DNA from: Coemansia sp. RSA 487
Taxonomy: Eukaryota; Kickxellomycota; Kickxellomycetes; Kickxellales; Kickxellaceae
Length of the DNA stretch: 64,000 bases
Assembly (NCBI GenBank): GCA_027577595.1
Contig: JANBRJ010000037.1
Location: 62,001 to 126,000 of the forward strand
Reading direction: 5' to 3'
A program made the position numbers and the translations under genes. Positions 30,001-43,376 of this stretch are shown here, piece after piece. Position 1 is the stretch's first letter. Every line of letters begins with the position of its first letter. Under the pieces are notes generated by a model that was given only the letters and a program-made list of their open reading frames with translations, was not told the origin of the DNA and made no database searches.

Positions 30001-33000
30001 AATCATCTGCGACAGCGTGGCCGCGCGCACCTTGGTCTCGTCTGCATCGCTCTCCAGCTGCTTGACCTCGTTGCGAAGCGGCCCGACACGGTCCAGGATC
30101 TCGGCAAACTCGACCTGCGCTGCCACCCACTTGACAAGCGGCCCACAGGCCTTGGACGCGCGGTTGACCGTCTCGAAGTTGAACTCGGGGCGCTCCAGGA
30201 ACTGCCGCCGCATCTGCGCACGCAGAGCACGGTTCATCTGCCGGTCGGTGTCAAAGTTAACGATCGACGCAATAAAGTCATCGCGGCGAATGATGCTCTG
30301 AAGGCTCTTCCAGTCGGTCTGCCGGTGGCCCAGCAGCGTGCACACACTCTCCATAGCCATCTTGACTGCGCTAGGCGGGTTCGCCATTGCGCGCAGCTCA
30401 GTCAGCTGCTGCTTCTTGATGTTGGACACCGCGCGCTGCGCCTCCTCGACTGCTGGCTCGGCGCGCTCCAGATCGAGCATGACCACTTTGCGCCTCTCTT
30501 CAATTGCCGCGTTCTTGGTTTCCAGCTCGGCTTGCAGCGAAAGCGACGCCGCCTGCTTCTGCTCAGCCTCCTGCTGGTCCTGCACCATCTGCCGCAGCTT
30601 GTCGTTGGCCTGCTGCGTCTTCTGGGCCAGCTCTTCCTTCTTCTCAGCCAGCGACCGGCGCAGCTCCTCGACCTGCTTGACAGTCGTCTGCAGCTTGTCG
30701 AGCCCCACATTGACGTGGCGCTGCTGCTCTTCCAGCGCATCGCGCCGCTCAAAGTACATCCGCGTGAAGTGCTGGATAAAGTCCAGGTAGTGGCGGGGCG
30801 TCACGTGCGCAACACGTCCGCGCCGCTTGGCCAGCCGCACATTCGCAGCGCGAACAGCCTTGTGCACGGCCACAAACGCATTGACGACGGTGTCGCGGTG
30901 CGTTGCCGGCAGCTCGAGCCCGGCGAATGCAACCGGCAGCGTGTCAGGCGCAACGAACCCGGGCACGTCGAGATCCACCGACACGGTGAACTCGCGGCCG
31001 ACATGATACAGCGCCTGGTCAGACCAGTCGCCGAACCAGTCCAGCACGCAACGGTTGAACAGCGCAGGCGACGTGGCAGCACGCGATGCCAGCCCATCGG
31101 CCGGCGGGTTCATCGTAAAGACGACGTGGAGGTTGCGCGAAACCTGCTGCGTGAACCAGCGGTACAGCTCCTCGTTTGAGTCAAGCATAAGCCCGTCACG
31201 CGCTGCGCCCTCGCGGCACGCAGTCATCAGCGCCGCCTGCTCGTCGCCCTCGAAGAGTCCGGGGACCTCGGAGTTGGCCAGCAGCGTGTTCATGCGCTCC
31301 AGGAACCCGGCGTCCAGAACATTGCTCTCGTCAAGCACGAAGCAGATCTTCTCGCCTCCACACCCGCTGCGGCGCAGAACCGTGCGCAGGTCGTCGTCAA
31401 AGTCAGATGCACGGTACCTGTTGTGCGCCTTGATCTGGTACACCGACAGCCCGTTCATCCAGGCGACAAAGCGTGCAAGCGTTGTCTTGCCTGCACCGCT
31501 TACGCCAATCAGCAGCGCATGGCCCTGGTGCTGCCGGAACACACGGTCGATGCGCAGGACATGGTCCAGTACGTCGTTGAACAGAACCAGCGGCACATCC
31601 AGCTCCTCCTCGTAGAACACGCGCAGCCGCGCACGGACGTAGTCGCGCAGCTCCTCGCGGTCGACCGGCACGTAGTTGCGCGTTAGCCAGTTTGAGAACA
31701 GAATCGGTCGCGCCAGCGCCTCCTGCTGGTCGATTGTCGGGAAGTGTGCGTGGGCCGCTTCGTCTATGCGCTCGTCAGTCCACCGCCGCTCCCCAGCCTC
31801 CACAAGCCTGTCCTGGAACAGGCGCAAGCCCTCATGCGCCCACAGCCGCACCAAGCCTTCGACGCTGAGCGACTCAAGCGGCAGCATCGCATCGTACATG
31901 CCTCGGGTCCACCGGGTCAGCTCTCGCGGCGAATACACGTAGTGTGCCTGCTGGTCGGGTGTGAAGCGTCGCTGCGACGCCAGGTACACGTCCACCATTG
32001 CGTGCGTCAGCGGGTCGGAGTACGCGCGCAGCTGTGGCTGCACTTTGAGCATTGCGCGCGCCAGCACGCCGTAGATCTGCAGCAGAGACTGCTCGCCTGG
32101 ATAGTCGACCATGACGAGCGGCGCATGGCGCAGGAAGCGGTGCGACAGCGGAACACGCCCAGGGTCCGTAGGCGGGTTGCATGCGCCAACAAACTGCACG
32201 CGCTCCAGGGTCACCCACTGGTGCTCGGCTGCGCGCCAGAACCCGCCGCGCTCGACCAGCTCGCGCATAAATGCAATCACGCGCTGGGTCCCATAGCGGT
32301 CGGGCGCAGGCAGATTGATCTCGTCGCAGAACACAACCAGCCACCGCCCGATCGCCACCGGCGACAACACAACGCCGCTGGGCGTCTTGCGGTACTCGCA
32401 GTACTGCTCAAACGTCTTGAGGATAAGCTCCGGCGTTGTTGCGGACGAGAAGTTCAGCGCAGCGACCTCCAGATCGGGCAAACCACGCAGCGCCGACAGC
32501 AGAGTCATTGTCTTGCCAGATCCCGGCGGACCGCACAGCACAAGCGGCTTGTGCTCTGACAGCCACGCATTCAGGACATCCTCGTGCCGCAGCGTGTCGG
32601 TGGTTGGCACAACAAGGCTCGGGTCGGTGACGCGGTGCGTCTCGATGTCCATGCGCGGCACGCGGTCGGCCCACGGCGTCCACTCGGCGATGCCGTTGCG
32701 CAGTGAGACGTCGTAGTCGATTACCGCCTCGTCGCCGGGCTCGCCCGTCAGCGGCGGCAGGTCTATCGTCGCCGATCCGCGCACAAAGTCCGACATCTCC
32801 TTGCGTGCAGTCAGCGACGCATCGCCAGTAAAGCTCCAGACGAGCGCAAGCACCAGCCGCTTGCTCAGGTACGCCTCGACGGCGTCAGGCGCCAGCGGGA
32901 AGTCGGCGTGCTGAGCGTTGTACTCGACCACCTGCAGCACCGCCTTGTTCAGAAGCGTGAACAGCGTGCTCAGGACTCGCGCGTGCGTAAAGTCCATGAT

Positions 33001-36000
33001 GTGCTCCAGTGCGCCGGCAAACGCCAGTGCGCGCTCCACCAGGCCGTCGGCGCCGAAGTGTGGCTCAAACACATTTGCTGCTGCCGTCTGCACCTGTATT
33101 GCAGGGCTCAGAGCACCGTCGGCGTTGCTGCTGCTGCCGCTGCCGCTGCCGTCTTGAGCAGCCCCCAGCGCTGCTCCAAGGAGCGCAGCCGCGCTTTCCT
33201 CGCCTTCGTCAAGCGGCTTAGACCGCAGTGTGCGCAGGTAGTTCTGCACAACCATCTCAAACGCAACAGTGTCATCGCTGAACCACACCATTCCACAACG
33301 AGAGACAGTGGCCAGAGTGGCATAGCGCAGCGTTTCGACCTCAAACATGATGCGCACATTGGGCGGCAGCGCCAGGCGCTCTCCGTTGGGCAGCGTCAGC
33401 AGCTTGTTGTCGTCGAGCACCGAATTGAGGTTCTCGACCCACTCGGGGTCGACATCGCCGTCGAAGACGATCCAGTGGCGGCGCGTGCTCTCGCCGCGCA
33501 CGTTGTCGACAATCTTGCGCAACAGATGTGTAAACAATCCGTCACGCCATTCGCGCGTCGTGGCATCGAGCGTGCCGTACAGATCGTCCTTGGTCACAGC
33601 CTTGGGATCGATGACGTAGCTGATGCCCTCGACGCCGTCGAGGCGCTCAAGAGCCGCCAGCAGCACCTGCCACGCGGCGGTTTTGCCGCTGCCAGACGCA
33701 CCCACCATCATCAGTCCGTGGTGGATCGCCTGGATCTGGTACAGCTGCACAACCTTGTCCATCCACCGCTCGCCAGGCACCAGGTTGCGCTGCTGACACA
33801 CAGCTAGTATTGCCTCGCGCAGCTTATCGATGCTTGCCGGTCTGTACTCGACGCCAGGGAACACGTCGTCCAGCAGGCTCGACAGCAGCTGGATGTCCTG
33901 CGCCACAAGCTTGGGAACCACAGTCTCGCGGATGCTCTGGATCACAAGGCCCTGCTCCTCCTGCGCCGACGAGCCAGAATCTCCGGTGCCGTCTTCGGAT
34001 GGCTGCTGCAGAAGGCGGCCGCGCTTGAGGTTTCCTGCAGACACAAGAACGCTCTTCAGCGCACGCAGCCCAAAGTCATAGTGCGGCTGCTGCGACAGCT
34101 GCTCTGCGCACAGATTGAATAGCGGCACCACCTTGCTTGCAAGCAGCTCGGCCTGGCGGAACCCTTGGGAGTAAAGCATGACCTGCGCAATGAGGTCGCG
34201 GTCGGGCTTGGTCATCGCAAACGAGCGGAACAGCTTCTTCAGGTTGTCAGGCAGGTTCGAGCGGCCAGCATATCCAGGATTCATCGTAATGAAGATGCCG
34301 GTGTCAGGGTGCAGCCGCACCTTGTGGTCGAGAAGCTCAATCTCAGCAGGCGTGGTACTGCTTGCGGTGGTGTGGCGAAGGCCAAGCTGGATCGTCTGGA
34401 TCTGCTGCGAGACTGCAGAGAGGATGCGCTCGTCCAGGCGATTGAACTCGTCGAACACGCCCCACGCGCCAACCTGGCACAGGCCGACGAAAATGCGGCC
34501 CATCGCCTGGAAGTCAAAGTTCTCGTCGCAGCAGAACACCAGCGCAAAGCGGCCGAGCTGCGTCGCCAAAGCCTTGACCGACTCGGTCTTTCCCGTGCCT
34601 GCGGGCCCAAACGGCGAGCCGCCGAGCCTCCGCTCCAGCGCCTGCGTCAGCGTCAGGTAGCAGCGGTCGGTCAGCGGAGTCTGCACCAGCCGCTCCTGCA
34701 CGCCCAGATACTCAAACCCGTACCGGAACTGCGCATCGGCCATGTGGACAACCAGACAGCCCAGCGGGTCCTGCGGGTTGGCCGCATAGCTGAACCGCAT
34801 CTGCGAGAGCCACGCAAAGTCCTGCGCGCTCGTTGTGTTTGCCTCAACAAGCAGTCTGATGATGTCACGCTGGTGGACCAGCTCGGTGATCAGGTGCTCG
34901 CTCTTCTTGCGAACCACAGGCTCAAGGTCCTCGAGCACAGCATCTGCCAGAACCTGGAGCTCGCGCTCGACATCGGCGAGAGCCCGTGTAAGCGTGGCGC
35001 CATTTGCCTCTGCCAGCGATTCGTCAACCCTGCGGGTCCATACGACCTGTTTGGCCAGCACGACAAGCTGCGCAGGAGTGTCGGCGACCCATTCGCGGAA
35101 GCCTGCCGCGTCGATGTTGCTTCCAGCGATGGCCTCCTCAAGACGCAAAACAGCCTTTCCCAAGAGATCGGCAAGGGTCAGCCGCATTTCGCGCTCAATA
35201 GCAGCAAGCCAGTCGTTGATCTTGGGGTATTGCTTCAGCACAACCGGCTCGCGGAACACAATGCGCTCGCCCTCGCGGCTCGACATTCCAAGAATCTCGG
35301 CTCCGTCGTCTGAGATCTGGATGAATGCAAGGCCGGCAAACATCTTGCGTAAGTGCTTCTGGATGCGCGGCACGTCTTTGGCATTACCGATTATCTCAAG
35401 CAAATCCTCGTCGCCAACAAAGTAGAAGCGCGGGAACGACGCGCGCTCGCGCTCCAAGTAGTCGCCCAGCGCCTTCTGGATCTTGCTCAGCAGATCGGCC
35501 AGGCGCTCAAGACTGCGCTGGATGTTGGGCAAGTGCAGCACGTCCAAGACAAACGGACTCTTGTACACCTTCTTCATCACCGCCAAAAACTCGGTGTTAA
35601 TATTCTGGAAGCGCGACGACTCGACCGGCAGCATGTGCTTGATATCGGCGGAGCTGGTGAAGATGCCCTCAAGGTACACCCACTGCCTCTGTACGTCGAC
35701 CCAGACATCAAACAGAACGTGGATGCGGTTCAGCTTGTCCTCCCAAGACCCGGCCTCTTCCTCGAAGACCTTGTAGTACGGCGACGCCTTCATTGCGGCC
35801 AGTGCGCTGATCTGCTCCGAGCACTTGGCAAACATATCGTCCCAGCCCTTGATCAGCCGGCACTTGTTCTGGTAGGGAACGAGCTCAAGCACGTAGCCGG
35901 TCCATGTCTCGCGGATCTGGCCGAGGAACTCCTCCAGCGCCATCTCGCCCTGCGCAATCGTAATAACCTCGCGGATCGCTGACTCGTTCCGCTGGATGTC

Positions 36001-37298
36001 AAAGTCCCACACGCCGCCGAGTGTCAGGTCCGACATGGCGGCTGCCACGCGCAGCGACTTGAACAGCTGGCGCCAGTGCCTGTCGCGAAGAGCATCGGAC
36101 TTGAGGTCGGCGACAATAGGGTTTGCCTTGAGCAGGCCACGCAGTGTCTTCTGCATGTACTCGAATGCTGCGTACTGGCGCATGCGGTTCGGCAGCTGCT
36201 TCGAGTCCGCAAGCAGCGCATCCAGCTGCTGGCGCACCTTGCGCACAACGACGCTGACCCACGGAGTCTCGCGCAGCTCGTCGACAACGCGCCAGATCCC
36301 GGAGAGCGCGGCCCACACCCCCTTGAGGTCGTTGGCTTCCTCGCGCACAGGAACCAGCCGCTCATCGCGCGAAATGTCCATGTCGAGCGCCTCCTTGGCG
36401 CGGCAAACCTGCTCGTACTCATCGACCAGGCGTGTGATGCGCTGGAAGAAAACGTTCAGCGTGTTGGTAGCAATGTCGGGCTTGAGCGAGCCCTGGACGG
36501 GCTTGTTCTTCTCCCAGTCGCCGCACAGCTGCGCGATGCGCTGGTCAACTGCCTTGTCCTCTGCAATGATCTTCATCTGCAGGCTCGGGAGCTGCTCCTG
36601 GATGACGTTGTTCTTGCGCTTCAGGATCTCGTTGAAAGCGCTCCACTCGCCCTCAACCTGGTCCAAGTACATCCAGTCCTGCGGGAACTGGTACCGCAGC
36701 TTCTCTAGCACACGCTGCCCGCCGCGGAACGCCTCCTCAACGTCGTGCCGCCATACGGGGCACTTGCGCTTCAGCTCCTGCACAAACGTGATGAACGTTA
36801 CAACCTCGCTCGTTGTGCTCGACTCGGCTGAATGCGACTCGAGCTCGAGCCGTGCGCTGGATATTGCGTGGCACGTGTCGCGCATTGCCTGGCCCAGACG
36901 CTGTCCAAACTTGTTGAGAATCTCGCGCTGCCAGTTGTCGTACCGCGCGTTGACTTTGCTCTGCACCTGCTCGTAGTCGACGACGCAGTGTGCGCCAATG
37001 TACTTGACGGTCTCTGAATTGTCAAATGTCGTGCGTGCCCTGCGGATCTCAAGCAGAAGCGACTGCCACCGCGCCAGATCGTCGCCGAGGAACCCCAGCA
37101 CATAGTCGATCTGAAGGTCCCACAGCGCCTGGTACTGTAGCCAGATCTGCACGTACGCCGCCGCCTGCTTGGTCATGGCCTCGACCGACCGGTACGCTTC
37201 AAAGAGGCTGTTGTCGGGCAGCCGCGACAAGAGATCCTTGTACGAAGGCGCAGACCCGCTTCTACCGGCAGCCGTGTTATCGGCAAGCGACTCATCTG

Positions 37299-37329
<31 letters not shown>

Positions 37330-40300
37330 CTGCTGGCTGTCGCTAACAACACGGTGCCCTGGGTCATACTCGAGTGTCAGATTGTCGTACTCCAGGTCGT
37401 CGTCTGCGCTGGTAACAAGCTCGTAGCGAGCAGCCTGTGGACGGCGCTGCTGGCAGATCGCCGCCAGCCACGTGTGCAGCTGCTGGATCCACGACGCACG
37501 CGCGTTCTCCAGAGGCGGATCGAGATACATGACCTGGTTCTTGATGCGCAGCTCATGGACAAGCGGGCGCAGCTGAGGAGTTGCACCAGCGGCATTGCCG
37601 TCGGAATCGCTGCGTGCGGACAGCCCGCGCGCACCAGCGATATCGTCGACGCCCATGCTGCGCTGCAGCTTGCGTGCAATGTTGCTCGACTCGTCGCGCA
37701 TCCCATGGCCTAGGGTACCACCGCCAATAGCACTGCTATTAAGAGTGTCAGTGTCGCCGTCATCCCCGGCTGCAGGCATGCGGTTGAACTCTACAATCCA
37801 CGCATGGATAGCGTGCGACAGCCGCGCAGTCAGCACGCGCTCGAGCCGCTGGTCGAGCCCAGACACCCACTGCTCGAGGTTAGCGTAGTTGTCGAGGTTG
37901 AGACGATCGATAAGCGCTTGGATGCGGTCCAGGATCTCCTTGAAGTTGGCCTCGTCATACGGACACGACGACAGCTCGCGAACCGCCGCGTTGATATCGC
38001 CGTTGAGCGCGATCAGCGACTCGACCTTTTCCTGGAAGAGCGACACGACCGCTGCAAACTCACGCACGAACGAGGCGTTGCGGTTCTCGTGCGACTCAAC
38101 AACGGTGTTGATGCCGCCAGAGGCAGCCGAGTATAGCCCGGCTGTCGTGACAAAGTACTGCCACTTGAGCCCCATGCCCTTTTGGATGCACAGCATCACG
38201 TCGCGGCGGTACCCGGCAGCCAGCGGCAGGACGTTCAGGTGCTGGTGCAAACGGTGGCTCGTTTGGCGATAGATCTTGGTGGTTTCCATAAGACTCACAG
38301 CATAGGGGTAGACGCGCTTGCCGTCGCGCGCCATGTTGACCAGCGTGTGCGGCACTTGGAAGCCCAGCCACAGCAGCTCACGCACTTCCTTGAATAGCGT
38401 GATCAGATGTGCGTCAAAGCTGATGTTGAGCTGGAACGCGTTCCCCGAAGCGCGGTGGCGGGTAATCAGGATCACGCGGCCAGACACTGTCAGATCACGG
38501 CGGCTGATCTCGGCAAACCACGCGTCGTACATCGGGCGCGTCTCGAGCTTGCGGCGGAAGCTGGCAGAGTCCGCTTGCAGGCGCTGGCCCTCGGCGTACA
38601 GCTCCCACCCCTTGCCAAGCACATCCTCGACACGACGCATGTACATGTCGAGCTGCCGCTCGATCTGGCGGACCCAGATGATGACGCCCGACACGGGGGG
38701 CACATCGCGCAGCTGCGACATGGCGTATGCCTCGGACCGGCTATAGTTTTTCTTGAACGTGTCGTGGAGCCGGCGGATGTCGTCCTTGACTGAGCTGATC
38801 AGCTGCGTCTGGTACTCCTGGATGGCGCCGCGGATCTTGGGCCGCACAAACAGCGCGTTGAACTTGGAGAACACGCGGAACATCTCGGACGCATTGCGCG
38901 CGGTGGCTAGGCGGTCGCGCAGCCGAACGATGATCTGGTTCTCGACCCTGGCGACACGCTCGTTGTAGCTTGTTTCCGCGCGCTCCCACAGCTCTGTGCC
39001 GTCGGACGTGACGTCCAGGATATCGACGATCTTGACGATGTCGTACGCCATGCGGATCTCGTCGATGGCCGACGTGTTGCCGGCAGCCGACGCGTCGTCG
39101 CTGATGGTGCCGTGGCCAGCACCCATAACCTTGACAATGGTCTGCTGGAGCTGCTCGTGCTGTTGGCGGAACTGGTGGACAAACTGGAAGCGCTCCTGCA
39201 GCGCAGCGTGAGCGGCGCGGATCTTGATGGGGATGAACTTTTCGCTGCGCTTGCGGGTGACATCGCGCGCAAGGTTTGCAAACTCCTTGACCTGGTTCTC
39301 CCAGGCATCGAAGGCGGTATGGGTCTCGCGGAACAGGCGGTCAAAGTCTGCGTAGTCCATGTTCATTAGACGTACATGGCTCAGGACCTTGACCAGCTGG
39401 TCGTTAAAGTCGCGCGAAATCGCCTCAACAAGCGGCAGCGCGCGGCGCACCGGGTATGCAGTCAGCTTGAGCTTCTTGTTGACGTGGGCAAAGATCAGCT
39501 CAATGGCAAAGCTGATGCGCCCGATGTCTGTCGCTGACAGCAGCTCGTTGATCGGAAAGTCCTTCATAAGCACGTTGAAGCGCGTGACGCGCTCGGCGGC
39601 CTCCTTGAGGCCCGTGTCTGTGCGGAATGACACGGTTGCGTGGAAGCGCTTGGCCGCCTTGAGCACATCCATCGTCAACACGATTTCGTCGCTCTGCAGC
39701 TGCTCCTCGATGCGCTCAAGCGCGCGCTCCATCGACAGCCAAAAGTTGATTTCCTGGCTGGTGGTTCCGGAGCCCGGGTCGCGATCAAGCTTGGTGACCT
39801 TTTGGATCTCCTTGATCCAGCCGTTGACATCGCCCTGCAGCTGGTTGAGGAAGCCCGAGTCCGCGAGCAGCGTGGAGCCAATGGCGTCCACCGTAGTGCG
39901 CACGCCCTGGCTGCGGCATGCGTCGACTGCGCGAGCAATCGCCGGATGGATGTTGAGCGCCACCTCGGGGATGTCCATGTTCTGCTGCAAGTGCAGAAGG
40001 GAGAGCTCGAGCTCGGCCAGCTTCTTCTTGGCCATCGGAATGCCGCCTTGCTGCGAGGAGTCCTTTTCGTCGCGGAATGCATCGTTGCCGCCAGCCTGCG
40101 CCGCTGCCGCCTGCTGCTCGGCTTTTTCCTTGGCTGTCACATAGGCGTTGAAGTACGGCGATACTGCAAAGCGCAAGTAAGCGTGCAGAGCCTCGTAGGG
40201 GTTGGTTGCCAGCGCAGAAACTGCGGAGCGCTCCTTGGCAGATCCTGGTGCAGCAGGTGTCGTCTGGCCGTCGCCCGCGACAGCAACGCCGGTAGATGAC

Positions 40301-40824
40301 GACAACGACGACGACGCTGGGCCAGGAAGGTTCATGACCTGGATCTGGCGCGCCAGCGGCACAGTTGGATCAAGCGTCGGCACGCGCTTTATCAGTGCAA
40401 CACTCCCGACATGTGTGGGTTTCCACAGGAGCTCGAACGACAATGCAAACGAGGAGCGGGGAAGCGCATAAGCCGCATCACCGCTGCTGCCATTTTCTGC
40501 TGCCTCTGCTTCTGCTGCCTGTGCGTCTTCGGTCTCTGTTTCCTTTACCACGTAAAGCACTGGCACCGATGCGTCGTTTGCAAAGGCCTTACACTTGACG
40601 CTGGCTTCGGGGATCGAAAACATCGCGCGAATAGCGTCGAAGTCGCTTTCCTCCCCGTCGTCGCCGCTTCCGTCGTCCAAAATATCCTGGCCACTGCCTA
40701 ACAGAACAGGGACCAGGTTCATAAGGTACCGCTTGACGATGTTTGGATCGCAGTATGGTACGGTTGCTGGCGGGCGTTCAGTAACGTCACCAGAGGAGGA
40801 CGGATGGTCTGCCAAATCCTCCAT
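26098..40824 (-). CDS. DYN1: Cytoplasmic dynein heavy chain
   Basis: A single open frame of 4908 codons encodes the motor subunit of cytoplasmic dynein, which moves toward microtubule minus ends and positions nuclei and cargo. Walker A motifs are GPAGTGKTES (AAA1, ~2071), GASGSGKTA (AAA2, ~2374), GPPGSGKT (AAA3, ~2765) and GVSGAGKTT (AAA4, ~3106). AAA1 continues with CDENFDFQAMGRIF and GVFDEFNRL. The stalk coiled coils lie at about 3360-3470 and 3585-3650 around the microtubule-binding tip. An N-terminal tail and linker precede AAA1, and a long C-terminal domain follows AAA6. Length exceeds yeast (4092) and human (4646) heavy chains because of low-complexity insertions, including polyglutamine at ~1165-1176 and ~4583-4593. 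No intron is needed across 14.7 kb. The start codon context (-3 G, +4 G) is good. Confidence 0.97.
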
Positions 40825-41340
40825 TTCGATTTGTCTTTTGCTGATTTAAAAGAGCCTGATGCTTTTGTTTTGATTAGTTTTGAAGTTTAATAAAAAAAGT
40901 GTAGCTGTAGAGTACGAATTAGGAAATGATTACTTTTTTTTTATTTTGAATGAGTAAAGAAAAGCAAAAAGGGGGGGTTTTTTGTATACCAAATATCGGA
41001 TGTTGAAACGGCTGTTGACAAATAAGCTCTGATTGTTTGTTTGTTTGTTTTTCATGCAAGTTGGTGGGTTGTGGCCTACACTGCTTATAAATGCTGGACT
41101 GATTCACTGCTTCTTTAGACTCCTGCAAGCTCGCCGTTTTCAAACGGTCTCTCTTTAATATCAAATATGGTTCCAATAGAAAAAAGGATACCATTATAAA
41201 ACACTGCCAATGTATTGAAAGTTGTTTACGAGGAAAGAAAGTCTTGAATAACGAATAGACCATGAGGGGAGGGGAAAGCGAAAGCACTAGTTTAAATTTA
41301 ACACCTATGGATGAAGGAGGGACCCGTAGAAGTTGACGGA
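40825..41340. other. Intergenic, no supported gene
   Basis: Contains the dynein promoter and the 3' flank of the GPI-type gene at 41341, with a GTTT repeat near 41035-41052. Nothing coding is supported. Confidence 0.5.
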
Positions 41341-41958
41341 TTAGAAGAAGGCGGCGACAGCAACCAATGCAGCTGCAGCAACAGAGCCAGCGACCTTTGC
41401 GGCGCCGCTGCTTGTCTCAGTGTCTTCCTTGTGCGAGGAAGAGTCGTGCTCGTCGTCCGAGTCACTCGAGGCAGAATCTTCGCTAGACTCGTTAGATTCG
41501 CGCTCGCTTTCCTCGCTATCAGAACCGGACTCATCGTCAGACGAGTCATCGGACAGCTCATCGCTAGCCGAATCGGTGACAGCACTGCTGCTACCGTCCG
41601 AGGAAGACGACTCGCTGCCGCTGCTGCCGCCGCTGCTGCTGCTGCTGCTGCTGCTTGATGAGGTTTCGGTGGGGGTCGGCAACAGTGTGGAAATCGAGGA
41701 CATGAATTCGACATACTCGCTGGAGAGCTTGGGGATTTCCGAGGTCGGGAGGCTGGGAGCCAGCGCGACGAGCGAATTAAAGTCGGTGGGAAGCGTGCCC
41801 TCGCCAGCCATTAAAGAGCTGATAAAGTCGGCTGGCAGGTACGTCATAGCACCAGCGATGTCAGAGGGCATGGCCGACAGAATGGCTCCCAGGTTGGGGT
41901 TCCCGGCGGCAGCGGCAAGCGATGCAAGCGCGAAAAGGGCGGTGGCGGTGTACTTCAT
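41341..41958 (-). CDS. Ser/Asp-rich secreted GPI-type cell-surface protein
   Basis: The product has 205 residues. A signal peptide (1-18, ALFALASLAAAAG) is followed by a short folded-looking region (~19-97) with repeated P(A/T)DF motifs. A long Ser/Asp/Glu-rich stalk (~98-180) and a C-terminal GPI-type signal (AAKVAGSVAAAALVAVAAFF) complete it. The stalk composition suggests O-mannosylation in the wall. It lacks the W...YG...P...GP domain of the four-member family, so I do not group it with them. Function is unknown. Confidence 0.8.
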   Translation of the reverse strand: MKYTATALFALASLAAAAGNPNLGAILSAMPSDIAGAMTYLPADFISSLMAGEGTLPTDFNSLVALAPSLPTSEIPKLSSEYVEFMSSISTLLPTPTETSSSSSSSSSSGGSSGSESSSSDGSSSAVTDSASDELSDDSSDDESGSDSEESERESNESSEDSASSDSDDEHDSSSHKEDTETSSGAAKVAGSVAAAALVAVAAFF

Positions 41959-42860
41959 GGCGAATAGAAAGAAAGGTGAGAGTTTGAAGGGGAAGGGAGG
42001 TTTGTAACGGATAAGCGCGAGGCGGAAGAAAAGAAGGTAAAAAAAGAGGGCGAAAACAAGTGTTCAAGAAAGAAAGGTAAATTGCTTTTTGGAAGAAGCG
42101 AAAGAGTAAAAATGCAAAAAAGTTTGGTTAGAAAAGTAAGGAACGATGGGCAGCGCAAAGCATGCATGAATACATCATCTTTGTGTCAATGGAACAGGTT
42201 TGTTTGTGTGTCTCTGTGGCTTTGATTATACTGCAAAAGTCTTCCTTGAGGTTCGCTTATTCCCTTTTTGCCGTTTAGTGCAGTAACATCAAGGACATGC
42301 TTGTTCTGCTCTTTATTTCGTCCTTTTGACGCGTAGCAATTCTGTTGACCGATAATGTGGTTCTACCTACCAAAAAAAAAAAGCAAAGCACTTTATTTTC
42401 TGGGCTTTTCGGTCTCTGTGGTCCAAGACCGCGTTTTTATTGATGAGATCATTCGATATGCAACCAATACAGTGTGCCTGCATATAAGCCGATTTTCAAT
42501 TTTAGCAAAGTGGTTGGTTGCTTTCTCGCTCTTATCGCCTTAATGGTTTGGATACATTTAATGTGACGATTTTGGATTCAAAGTTATTCATTGATTCATA
42601 TACAATAACTGCAAATGCTTGTTGAGGATCTGCTGTTTTGTTTGTTTTCCGTTACTGTTGCCAAGACTATTTTTCATTGTTTGACCTGTGCCTATTATAA
42701 CTAGTCTATTTTTTTGTAGGTTCCAGCTTCTAATTTGATAATAAAGCGCTTACGTGATTTAGCCCAACTAGATCTATTCATTCCACTAACGAACCATCGA
42801 AACATTACACGCTAAAGGGAAAAGCATAGTTTATTCGTATCATCTAGGATGATGAAAGAG
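41959..42860. other. Intergenic, no supported gene
   Basis: A/T-rich flank between two minus-strand GPI-type genes. It contains the purine-rich promoter of the gene ending at 41958 and no supported coding or RNA feature. Confidence 0.5.
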
Positions 42861-43343
42861 TTACAGAATTGACAAAGATTTCAGAAGTAGTAGGGAAGGT
42901 AGCACCATGGCTAGCACATGTTCCGTGGCAAAGGCCAGCGATGCGGAGCCACTAACTACGTACGCCGACTGATGAGCAGCCTGGTATGCGGCCGAGATGC
43001 TCTGCAGCTGCTCGTCGTCCCAAGTGCGTGGCCCAATATCGCGTATCTTGTCCATCAGTGAGTGCATGTACTGCAAGTCGAAGGCTGCAGGCACGGGGGC
43101 GCCGTATATCGAGGTCATCAGCACATATGCGCCGTAATCCCTGTCGCTGCTCAGCGTGCTTATTTGTCCGTCCAAGCTCCGGTGAATGTCGGGCCAATTC
43201 GCGCTTGCCGATTCGTAGAACGCCTCGGTGTTGTCGATGGTTGTTGCTGGGATGTAAAACACTGCATATGCTTGTTTTGGTGCATGTATAATTGCCATTG
43301 TCATGGCAATAACAATGGCGCAGAAGTTGCTGTTGGTCCTCAT
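42861..43343 (-). CDS. Small secreted GPI-type protein (shared-domain family, member 2)
   Basis: The product has 160 residues. A signal peptide covers about 1-27. The family domain follows: SANWPDIHRSLDGQISTL, then YVLMTSIYGAPVPAAFD, then IGPRTW. There is almost no Ser-rich stalk before a C-terminal hydrophobic tail (EHVLAMVLPSLLLLKSLSIL), so this is the shortest member. The TTTTG repeat immediately upstream of the ATG places a simple repeat in the 5' UTR. Function is unknown; plasma membrane or wall location is inferred. Confidence 0.75.
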   Translation of the reverse strand: MRTNSNFCAIVIAMTMAIIHAPKQAYAVFYIPATTIDNTEAFYESASANWPDIHRSLDGQISTLSSDRDYGAYVLMTSIYGAPVPAAFDLQYMHSLMDKIRDIGPRTWDDEQLQSISAAYQAAHQSAYVVSGSASLAFATEHVLAMVLPSLLLLKSLSIL

Positions 43344-43376
43344 TGTTTTGTTTTGTTTTGTTTTGTTTTGTTTTTG
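43344..43376. repeat. TTTTG pentanucleotide repeat
   Basis: About six TTTTG units directly abut the start codon of the minus-strand gene at 42861-43343, so the transcript leader reads CAAAA repeats. Confidence 0.9.

Noticed and set aside
34165-35313. 382-codon plus-strand frame inside dynein
   Set aside because: Antisense shadow of the dynein AAA1 region, with Arg/Leu/Gln-rich composition expected from complementing the GC-rich sense codons.
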